Below are positions 1 through 5,173 of a DNA stretch of 5,351 nucleotides, piece by piece. Origin of the DNA: Clostridia bacterium (GTDB lineage Bacteria > Bacillota > Clostridia > HGM11327); contig JAGBHJ010000101.1 of assembly GCA_017935525.1 (NCBI GenBank), forward strand, positions 1-5,351, in the 5' to 3' direction. The first letter of the stretch is position 1, and the number at the start of each line of letters is the position of its first letter. The position numbers were made by a program, and so were the translations under genes. Under the pieces are notes generated by a model that searched no databases, was not told the origin of the DNA, and saw only the letters and a program-made list of their open reading frames with translations.

Positions 1-993
1 TACAAGGCAAAAAGCAGTTGCCAAAGCGTATATCAGCCCCAGACTCCCCAAAAGAGGGTATATCACCGCAACAACACCGTCAAGCCCCGCAAGGCTTAAG
101 CCCAAGGACAAAGCCGCAACGGTCATTTTTGCAAAACATGGCTTTGCCCCCACCTGCTGGCTTACCCCGTCCCCTGCCGATATCAGCCACTGTCCGCAGG
201 TGCCGATAAGCGCCGCCACCAAAAGAGCGCAGTACAGCATCCCCCAGTATCGGTTGACGTCAAAGCAGACTCTTACCATGGGCAACGGCGAACACATCCC
301 ACCGCCACGGGCAACGCACAGCATTATCATAACACCCATCACCGCCATCAGCACGGCGCCGCCAACGAAGCCCACCCCAAGGGAGCGCTTCTCCCTCGAC
401 TGAGCCCCCGAGGCACAGGTATTGTCCAATGATGCAAGGAAATTATACCCTGCATACAAAAGGCAGCTTACAATAGGGTTTCCGCCATCCGCCACAGGGT
501 ACTCCACCGACCCTTGTGCCGTAATAAACAAAGTGGCAACAGACAGCACCACCAAGGACGGCACACAAAGGCAAAACGCAGAGCCTATCCCCTGTCTCCC
601 TGCAAAGGACACCACCAGCATACATACGCTCAAAAGTACACAGCCCACCCACGGGCTTACCCCGGCAAGAGTGTTTACAAGCTCTCCCATGGCGGAAACC
701 ATCACAGTCAACAGCCCCACAAGGGTCATCAGCCTTATTATTGCCGATATTCTGCGCAAAAATTCATTATCCTCGAACAGCATGGCATCAGGGTCTGCCC
801 TCCCCCGTACATTGGCAGTCACCACCGCCGCAACGGAGAAAGCCCCCGTCATAAGAACGGACAGGACGTACCACCGCAAGCCACCCTCGCCGTCGGTCAT
901 AAACATATCCCTCAGCTCACGCCCCGTCACAAACCCTGCGCCCAAAAGACATCCCACAAAGCCCCTTGCATAAAAGAATGCCGTTTTCTTCAC
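1..993 (-). CDS. YkvI-like multi-spanning membrane protein, probable transporter (3' end cut by window edge)
   Basis: This open frame has no stop for 331 codons and runs off the left edge. The start is GTG at 993-991, preceded by AGGAGG with an 8-nt spacer. The residues are strongly hydrophobic, with about nine or ten membrane segments, roughly 40-60, 82-103, 113-131, 138-158, 207-229, 250-271, 288-306 and 311-331. The N-terminus carries GAGFVTGREL at 18-27, very close to the GAGFA(T/S)G(R/Q)E signature I recall for the YkvI family (COG3949, APC-superfamily fold). YAGYNF at 180-185 fits a second conserved family segment. YkvI proteins are about 350 residues, so only a short C-terminal part is missing. 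Their substrate is unknown; the fold suggests cation-coupled solute uptake. It is the last visible gene of the SGNH-fucosidase operon, 63 nt after the zinc-motif gene. The 14 cysteines are unusually many. Alternative: a spore-germinant or amino-acid permease relative. Confidence 0.75.
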   Translation of the reverse strand, partial: MKKTAFFYARGFVGCLLGAGFVTGRELRDMFMTDGEGGLRWYVLSVLMTGAFSVAAVVTANVRGRADPDAMLFEDNEFLRRISAIIRLMTLVGLLTVMVSAMGELVNTLAGVSPWVGCVLLSVCMLVVSFAGRQGIGSAFCLCVPSLVVLSVATLFITAQGSVEYPVADGGNPIVSCLLYAGYNFLASLDNTCASGAQSREKRSLGVGFVGGAVLMAVMGVMIMLCVARGGGMCSPLPMVRVCFDVNRYWGMLYCALLVAALIGTCGQWLISAGDGVSQQVGAKPCFAKMTVAALSLGLSLAGLDGVVAVIYPLLGSLGLIYALATAFCLV

Positions 994-1002
994 GGTATCG
1001 CC

Positions 1003-1008
1003 CTCCTT
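1003..1008 (-). promoter_or_regulatory. Ribosome binding site deciding a GTG start
   Basis: On the minus strand AGGAGG lies 8-9 nt ahead of GTG at 993-991. No ATG in the same frame has a comparable site, so the GTG is taken as the start of the YkvI-like gene. The A-run before it is the right arm of a CTTTTTT-C-AAAAAAG palindrome (1006-1020). Confidence 0.75.
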
Positions 1009-1056
1009 TTTTGAAAAAAGCTCCACCGCCGAAAACGGCATTTCCTATGTATTTTA

Positions 1057-1521
1057 TTATCTCATCATTTCCGCAAGGGACTTAAGCCACCCGCAATACT
1101 CATCATACACTCCAACAGGGTCGTTTATAACGTAGCAAAACAGCACCAGAAAAACCACAGCAACGCCTATGGATGCCCAGACGTGCTTATCAAATGCCTT
1201 CAGCAAAAAGTGCAGTCCTATATACGTGACCGCCGCCATTGCCACAGCACCGAGGATTATCAACGCAGGCTCAAACCTTACTACCCTGTACAGATATACG
1301 CCAAACAAGGCAAAGCTTGCAATAATTCCAATCCACAACACCACGGAGCACACCACCGCCACAAGCCTTACGGCACCAACGTACCAGGGTTGACCGTCGT
1401 CCGACCTGCTTTCAGCCGCCTCCTCCAGCGCCTTGGCATAGTGCTGTTTGCACAAACCCTCGGCGTATACGTGCTTTTTGCAGCCATCAATGCTGCACCG
1501 TTTTATCAGCTTTATACCCAT
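1057..1521 (-). CDS. Small membrane protein with N-terminal Cys/His zinc-binding-like motif and three TM segments
   Basis: I do not recognise this 154-residue protein as a named family. Near the N-terminus is C9-x4-C14-x9-C24-x2-H27, in the setting CSIDGC...EGLCKQHY. This resembles the short C-C-C-H zinc-binding motif (C..xGC...GLC..HY) found in some phage and HNH-associated proteins. A charged linker (about 30-45) follows, then three hydrophobic segments at about 50-78, 85-109 and 114-132, and a short polar tail. The expected topology is a cytoplasmic zinc knuckle on a three-pass membrane domain. The start is ATG at 1521-1519, one base after the fucosidase TGA. A TTG at 1539 in the same frame is possible but has no ribosome binding site. 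Translation is probably coupled to the fucosidase, since the ATG has no clear Shine-Dalgarno of its own. It could be a sensor, a transporter accessory or a membrane-quality protein; the sequence does not decide. Confidence 0.8.
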   Translation of the reverse strand: MGIKLIKRCSIDGCKKHVYAEGLCKQHYAKALEEAAESRSDDGQPWYVGAVRLVAVVCSVVLWIGIIASFALFGVYLYRVVRFEPALIILGAVAMAAVTYIGLHFLLKAFDKHVWASIGVAVVFLVLFCYVINDPVGVYDEYCGWLKSLAEMMR

Positions 1522-1522
1522 G

Positions 1523-2833
1523 TCAGTATATTTCCACAAACTTGATCAAGGGCTCGCCTCTTGACGAGGTCACCGTAAGAGTATATTTGCCGCAGCTCTG
1601 CTTTTCCGACGGGATGACGCATATCTTTTTGTGTCCGATGCAGGTACCATCATACACGGTATTGCCGTCTGCATCCGTTATCACAAAGCTTTCCACTCTT
1701 TGACCCAAGGCAATATCCTCTGCCAATACAACGTACTTCAAGCACTTGCCCTCATCAACGTCGATCCCAAAGGTGTATCCGTCAACTGCATTTACCACAC
1801 CCGCAGAGCAGGAAAACTGTTTATCCAGATACTCTCTGAACTCCCTTACCCTTTCCACGTAGGGATCGGCAAATCTTCCCTCTTTATTCGGCGGGATATT
1901 GAGGTTGAGGCAGGCATTTGTGCCTACGCTGGCAACGTAGATGTCAAAAAGCTCCTCAACGCTTCTCAGCTCGCTGGTGTCGTGCCAGAACCAGCCCGTT
2001 TTTGTGATTACGGTATCCACCTCGCTGGGAACAAATGTCAAGCCTGAGGAATAACGTATCACGTCTCTGGAGCCGATGTCGTCGTCGGTATTGTATATGC
2101 CCTTCAGATTTTCTCTGTCAGCCTCAGGGGATGCCTGTGTCTGCACCTCGGCATACTTGCAAAGCTCCACAGGCACAACGCTCCACTCCGCAGTCCTTGA
2201 CGTTCCTGCTTCGTTACCCACCCAGCGGGTGTCGGGTCCATAATCGTTAAAGATCACCGCATTGGGCTGGTACTTTCTCACCAGCTTTATGTATCTGTCA
2301 AAATCATATACCTGCTTTTTGCCGTTGGGGCCCTCTCCGCAGGCATTGTCAAACCACACGCAGAAAACGTCGCCGTATTCCGTCAAAAGCTCCGTCAACT
2401 GGTTGCAGAAATAATCGTTGTACTCGGGGGTACCGTAATACTTTGAGTTTCTGTCCCAAGGTGAAAGATAAAAGCCAAATTTCAGCCCGTATTTTCTGCA
2501 CGCATCCGCAACGCACCTTACGACGTTGACCTTGCAGGGGCTGTTCTTTACGCTGTGCTCCGTATAGGGGGACGGCCACAGGCAAAATCCGTCGTGATGC
2601 TTTGCTGTGATTATAATGCCCTTAAAGCCGCCCATTTTTGCCGTCTGTGCCCATTGCTCACAGTCAAGCTTTGTGGGTGCAAAGACCTCCTCGGGCTCAT
2701 TGCCGTTGCCCCACTCCGAATCGGTAAACGTATTTACGCCAAAATGGCAAAACAAGTACATTTCCATATCAAACCAGTCCAACTGTCTTTGGCTGGGCTT
2801 GACGCTTGCCGCTTGCTGAATAAAATTTTCCAT
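1523..2833 (-). CDS. Alpha-L-fucosidase, glycoside hydrolase family 29 (cytoplasmic)
   Basis: This 436-residue protein hydrolyses terminal alpha-L-fucose from glycans by the retaining GH29 mechanism. The catalytic barrel spans about residues 10-340, with FCHFGVNTF (28-36), AKHHDGFCLW (77-86), LSPWDRN (123-129), VWFDNA (159-164), RWVGNEAG (203-210) and WFWH (281-284). D162 in WFD is the expected nucleophile and E208 in GNE the expected acid/base. The pattern WFD plus RWVGNE fits the GH29-B type, which prefers branched alpha-1,3/1,4-fucosyl (Lewis-type) substrates; that specificity is inferred. A beta-rich C-terminal domain occupies about 345-436. No signal peptide is present, so it should act on imported oligosaccharides. 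The start ATG at 2833-2831 has AAAGGAG 6 nt upstream. It lies 16 nt after the SGNH hydrolase stop and one base before the next ATG, so it is the middle of an operon. Confidence 0.95.
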   Translation of the reverse strand: MENFIQQAASVKPSQRQLDWFDMEMYLFCHFGVNTFTDSEWGNGNEPEEVFAPTKLDCEQWAQTAKMGGFKGIIITAKHHDGFCLWPSPYTEHSVKNSPCKVNVVRCVADACRKYGLKFGFYLSPWDRNSKYYGTPEYNDYFCNQLTELLTEYGDVFCVWFDNACGEGPNGKKQVYDFDRYIKLVRKYQPNAVIFNDYGPDTRWVGNEAGTSRTAEWSVVPVELCKYAEVQTQASPEADRENLKGIYNTDDDIGSRDVIRYSSGLTFVPSEVDTVITKTGWFWHDTSELRSVEELFDIYVASVGTNACLNLNIPPNKEGRFADPYVERVREFREYLDKQFSCSAGVVNAVDGYTFGIDVDEGKCLKYVVLAEDIALGQRVESFVITDADGNTVYDGTCIGHKKICVIPSEKQSCGKYTLTVTSSRGEPLIKFVEIY

Positions 2834-2849
2834 ATATTTCTCCTTTGTA

Positions 2850-3467
2850 TTATTTTGTCAATTCATCCCTTATGCTTTTCTTTACCGTTTCTGCCAGCGC
2901 CCGATAGCCTGCATCGTTAAAATGCACACCGTCGCCGCAGCCGTATTCGCACTTGCCGTCCGCAACGGCATAAAGGTCTTCCACGGTAATGCCGTACTTG
3001 TGCCCTATCTCCGCAATGATGGCGTTGTTTCTCACAAGGTTGGCGTTGAACTTATCGTAAACGTACTCCTTGTCATCCCCTGCCTTGCGGATCGGGGTAG
3101 AGGTTGCTATAATAAATCTGGCATCGGGTAATATCTCCCGCAGGGATATTATAAAATGCTCGTAGCACACTCTTACCGCATCCTCCTTCAGATGCCAAAC
3201 TCCGTGGATGCCGTTATTGATATGCACCACCTTGACGGTATCTCTGCCGAATTCATTGACGGTATTCTCTATCTCCTTAAAAAGATAGATATTATCTATT
3301 GCCTTTGACGAAACGTGGTAGCCCACGGAATATTCGCTTTCAAACTCCCTTGCCACGTACTGAAAATAACCGTTGGTTATTGAATCGCCTATAAGCAGTA
3401 TCCTCTTGTTATTCTGCGGATCGCTCCAACCGATCCGCGTCCACTCCATGCTTTCCCATGACGGCAT
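2850..3467 (-). CDS. SGNH/GDSL-family hydrolase, probable carbohydrate acyl-esterase
   Basis: This 205-residue protein is a short single-domain SGNH hydrolase. Block I is LLIGDSITNGY (24-34), with S29 as nucleophile. HINNGIHG (82-89) takes the place of the usual GxND block, with N84 or N85 as oxyanion ligand. Block V is CGDGVHFNDAGY (177-188), with D179 and H182 completing the triad. The order NNGxH...ATSTP(121-125)...DGVHF is what I recall from SGNH proteins found near polysaccharide-degrading enzymes in gut bacteria. There is no signal peptide. It most likely removes acetyl groups from sugars before or alongside fucosidase action; the true substrate is unknown, and lipase/thioesterase activity is possible. 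The start ATG at 3467-3465 has AAAGGAGG with an 8-nt spacer. It is the first gene behind the promoter and inverted repeat at 3495-3534, and the fucosidase follows after 16 nt. Confidence 0.9.
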   Translation of the reverse strand: MPSWESMEWTRIGWSDPQNNKRILLIGDSITNGYFQYVAREFESEYSVGYHVSSKAIDNIYLFKEIENTVNEFGRDTVKVVHINNGIHGVWHLKEDAVRVCYEHFIISLREILPDARFIIATSTPIRKAGDDKEYVYDKFNANLVRNNAIIAEIGHKYGITVEDLYAVADGKCEYGCGDGVHFNDAGYRALAETVKKSIRDELTK

Positions 3468-3494
3468 ACGTATATCCTCCTTTGCAAAAACGTC

Positions 3495-3513
3495 GGTACA
3501 AAATTATTGTACC
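3495..3513. promoter_or_regulatory. Perfect inverted repeat overlapping a -10 box, probable operator
   Basis: The arms are GGTACAA (3495-3501) and TTGTACC (3507-3513), exact complements separated by five A/T bases. Flanking bases do not extend the symmetry. The repeat covers the -10 hexamer (3506-3511) and the expected transcription start near 3499, the classical place for a repressor operator controlling the SGNH hydrolase-fucosidase operon. The binding protein is not encoded in the window. A LacI, GntR or DeoR-type sugar regulator is the natural guess but is not shown. It could also form a weak hairpin at the very 5' end of the transcript. Confidence 0.6.
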
Positions 3514-3534
3514 ATACACTTCTTTATTTTTCAA
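3506..3534 (-). promoter_or_regulatory. Vegetative (sigma-A type) promoter of the SGNH hydrolase-fucosidase operon
   Basis: On the minus strand, TTGAAA (3534-3529) is followed after exactly 17 nt by TACAAT (3511-3506), one mismatch from consensus in each box. The -35 box overlaps the last codons of the SSB-like gene. Initiation near 3499 would give a leader of about 30 nt carrying AAAGGAGG before the ATG at 3467. The promoter separates the sugar genes from the housekeeping-like genes upstream. Confidence 0.75.
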
Positions 3535-4156
3535 GCATTATTTTCGTAAGCTTGAAGCCCGAAACCTCATATGTACGCCGTGTTTCAGATCCGCCGTCAG
3601 CGGTCTTCTTCTCGTAATCCCTGCTCTGCAGTCTGCCCTCAACGGTTATTCTTTCCCCCACCTTCAGCTCTGCCGCCTGACTTGCGCATTCACCCCAGAA
3701 TATAACGGGAATGTAGTCCGACTTGCCGTAATTTCTGTTTACCGCCACCAGCACGTCAGCAATATGCTTTCCAAAGGGTGTTGCTCTGTAAACGGGAGGC
3801 TTGCACACATAGCCGTCCAGCATAACGGAATTGGAATACTCCGTAAAAGGCATCACTCCCCTGCAGAACGCCGTAATCACCAGTCTGCTCTTTCTGTTTT
3901 GTGCAAGGTCCGTCACCTTAAGATAATAATTGTACGACCTCAGCTGTCCCTCCAGCTTTACAAAGCTGTCCTTTTTTAATCCGTATTCCGTAACAAGGCT
4001 TTCCGGCAGAGTTATGGGAATGCTGTCCGCCCTTGAGCTGAGCCTCTCTATCTCCAGCACTCCCGTATAAAATTTTTCGTCAAACACAGCGTGTGACAAT
4101 TGTAGCTCCTCTGCGATCCTGCCTGCAATTTCTATTTTGTTTGTAAAGATCTCCAT
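3524..4156 (-). CDS. Single-stranded DNA-binding (SSB-like) protein with two tandem OB folds
   Basis: This 210-residue protein appears to hold two OB-fold domains. The C-terminal one (about 109-208) is clearly SSB-like: LDGYVCKPPVYRATPFGKHI, then DVLVAVNR(134-141), KSDYIPVIFWGECA(145-158), GERITVEGRLQSRDY(167-181) and a closing YEVSGFKL(196-203). The pattern TPFGxxIAD-LAVNR-xKSDYIP-WG-GRxQSRxY is one I recall from an SSB paralogue common in Clostridia. The N-terminal part (about 5-100) has a matching but more diverged layout (IEIAGRI ... VKLEGQLRSYNYY ... VITAF). No acidic SSB C-terminal tail is present: it ends KIMLEK. This suggests a specialised paralogue rather than the main replicative SSB. 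The start is ATG at 4156; its AAGGGAG lies unusually close (2 nt), so the start is a little less certain. It is 28 nt downstream of the deacetylase and probably co-transcribed with it. Confidence 0.85.
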   Translation of the reverse strand: MEIFTNKIEIAGRIAEELQLSHAVFDEKFYTGVLEIERLSSRADSIPITLPESLVTEYGLKKDSFVKLEGQLRSYNYYLKVTDLAQNRKSRLVITAFCRGVMPFTEYSNSVMLDGYVCKPPVYRATPFGKHIADVLVAVNRNYGKSDYIPVIFWGECASQAAELKVGERITVEGRLQSRDYEKKTADGGSETRRTYEVSGFKLTKIMLEK

Positions 4157-4184
4157 ATCTCCCTTGCGGTTGCCCGCCCTTTCT

Positions 4185-4988
4185 TTATTTTGTTGTATGT
4201 TGAACGCCGTTGGCGTCGATGGTAAAATTGTTTTTGTATATCAATTGTGAGACGGGCACAAACTCGTACCCCTGCTTTATCAGCTCCTCCAGCACCGTCG
4301 GAAGCACCTTTGTTATAAGGTCGGAGTTGTTGTGCATCAGTATTATGGAGCCTGCCTTTGTTCTGTCCAGAATTCGCTCTATAACAGCATCAGCTGTCTG
4401 CCCCTCCTTCCAATCAAGGCTATCCACGCTCCACTGTATCACCTCAAAGCCGTTTTGATTGCAAACCTCTATCAGCTCGTTGCAGTAGCTTCCGTAGGGT
4501 GCGCGGAAAAGCCTTACCGCACTTGAGCCGGCAAGCTTTTTTTGAGTCTCCCACGTTGTCAAAAGCTCCTGCTCCATTTTGTCGCGAGAAAGCTTTGCCA
4601 TGTCGGGGTGGGTGGCAGAATGGTTGCCTATCTCGTGCCCTGCCAGCTTTAGCATACGGATGTCGTCGGGATAATCGTTTGCCCAGAAATCCACGGTAAA
4701 AAACGTTATCCTCACACCGTACTTATCCAAAATATCCACTATTTCCTTTGTATATTGGTTGCCCCACGCGGCGTCAATCGTCAAGGATATCCTTTTATCC
4801 TGCCTGTCAACGGAGTATATGGGCACCAGCTTGTCGCTTGCCACAGTGGTGTCGTACTCTATTTTTGCCGCCACAGCGCTTATCAAAAGCAAAATGCACA
4901 TTACCGCAGACGGTGTCATCAAAAAATCCCGTACCTTTATCAGTAGCGGAAGGCAAGCCCTTCCATAGCCTCTCAGTTTTTCTTTCAC
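4185..4988 (-). CDS. Membrane-anchored polysaccharide deacetylase, PdaB/YlxY-like (NodB domain)
   Basis: With the GTG at 4988-4986 the protein has 267 residues. A membrane anchor at about 27-43 is followed by an extracytoplasmic NodB domain (about 56-250). Motif 1 is SLTIDAAWG (68-76): the catalytic-base Asp (D72) is present, but the second Asp of the usual TFDD is Ala73. Motif 2 HSATH gives metal ligands H123 and H127, motif 3 is RAPYG (162-166), motif 4 contains D192-W193, and motif 5 LMH ends in H219. The lead-in PIYSVD and the DAAWG variant match the PdaB/YlxY group of spore- and envelope-associated deacetylases, which act on peptidoglycan or other N-acetylated glycans. The GTG start is chosen because AGGAGG lies 9-11 nt upstream and the hydrophobic anchor then begins near residue 27. 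An ATG at 5024 or 5129 in the same frame would add low-similarity sequence. The SSB-like gene follows after 28 nt. Confidence 0.88.
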   Translation of the reverse strand: MKEKLRGYGRACLPLLIKVRDFLMTPSAVMCILLLISAVAAKIEYDTTVASDKLVPIYSVDRQDKRISLTIDAAWGNQYTKEIVDILDKYGVRITFFTVDFWANDYPDDIRMLKLAGHEIGNHSATHPDMAKLSRDKMEQELLTTWETQKKLAGSSAVRLFRAPYGSYCNELIEVCNQNGFEVIQWSVDSLDWKEGQTADAVIERILDRTKAGSIILMHNNSDLITKVLPTVLEELIKQGYEFVPVSQLIYKNNFTIDANGVQHTTK

Positions 4989-5002
4989 GGACCTTTCCCC
5001 TC

Positions 5003-5008
5003 CTTTTG
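5003..5008 (-). promoter_or_regulatory. Ribosome binding site supporting the GTG start of the deacetylase
   Basis: AGGAGG within AAAAGGAGGGG on the minus strand sits about ten bases before GTG at 4988-4986, slightly long but usable. The alternative ATG at 5024-5022 has only AAAGGGG upstream, and the ATG at 5129-5127 has no site. Confidence 0.55.
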
Positions 5009-5013
5009 GTTTT

Positions 5014-5043
5014 AGTATATGCCCCATCACCACCCCTTTATGA
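5014..5043 (-). promoter_or_regulatory. Possible sporulation sigma-E-type promoter ahead of the deacetylase
   Basis: On the minus strand TCATAAA (5043-5037) and CATATACT (5021-5014) are separated by 15 nt. CATATACT is close to the CATAcAmT -10 pattern of sigma-E-dependent promoters, and the -35 has the ATA core. TATACT alone would also serve as a vegetative -10, but no TTGACA-like box sits 17 nt upstream. The start near 5007 would fall almost on the ribosome binding site, which weakens the case. The idea gains support only because PdaB-type genes are known sporulation genes. Confidence 0.25.
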
Positions 5044-5128
5044 CGGCACGGGCAGGTGTTTTTTGGCGGTCGTCCATGAGCAAATTTGCAGAAAAAGCCA
5101 TTTGGTACTATTATTTTTTCGATTTTCA

Positions 5129-5137
5129 TGTTATAAT
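5129..5137 (+). promoter_or_regulatory. Extended -10 promoter for the histidine-phosphatase gene
   Basis: TGTTATAAT is a perfect extended -10 element (TGnTATAAT). No good -35 box lies 16-18 nt upstream, where the sequence is simply A/T-rich (5108-5120); extended -10 promoters often do without one. Initiation near 5144 would give a leader of about 30 nt with TAAGGAG before the start codon. Confidence 0.6.
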
Positions 5138-5162
5138 ATATACGGTACGGTTGGTATTACAG

Positions 5163-5169
5163 TAAGGAG
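5163..5169 (+). promoter_or_regulatory. Ribosome binding site of the histidine-phosphatase gene
   Basis: TAAGGAG ends 4 nt before a first ATG (5174) and 7 nt before a second, adjacent in-frame ATG (5177). The second has the more usual spacing, so the true protein may be one residue shorter. Confidence 0.7.
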
Positions 5170-5173
5170 AAGC

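Noticed and set aside
18..1014. Several plus-strand open frames, the longest 183 codons at 422-973
   Set aside because: They are Pro/Thr/His-rich antisense shadows of the YkvI-like gene, have no ribosome binding sites and overlap each other.
1006..1020. CTTTTTT-C-AAAAAAG palindrome next to the ribosome binding site
   Set aside because: It is pure A/T apart from the ends, with a one-base centre; any hairpin would be very weak, though slight masking of the ribosome binding site is possible.
1028..1039. GCCG-TTTT-CGGC hairpin on the minus strand after the zinc-motif gene
   Set aside because: The stem is only 4 bp and the T-run begins 7 nt later, so it is too weak to call a terminator; the YkvI-like gene follows immediately.
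1522..1539. TTG start at 1539 for the zinc-motif protein, adding six residues
   Set aside because: No Shine-Dalgarno precedes it and an ATG immediately follows the fucosidase stop in the same frame.
2833..2861. TTGACA with AATATA 17 nt downstream, ahead of the fucosidase
   Set aside because: The -10 would overlap the start codon, so the transcript would begin inside the gene without the ribosome binding site; TTGACA is explained by the codons for Leu-Thr at the end of the SGNH gene.
4989..5129. 47-codon N-terminal extension of the deacetylase from ATG at 5129
   Set aside because: The ATG has no ribosome binding site, lies within the phosphatase promoter, and the extension resembles nothing in the family.
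5141..5160. Repeated GGTA units upstream of the phosphatase, similar to the operator arm
   Set aside because: They do not form an inverted repeat and match GGTACAA only at GGTAC, so a shared regulator is not supported.
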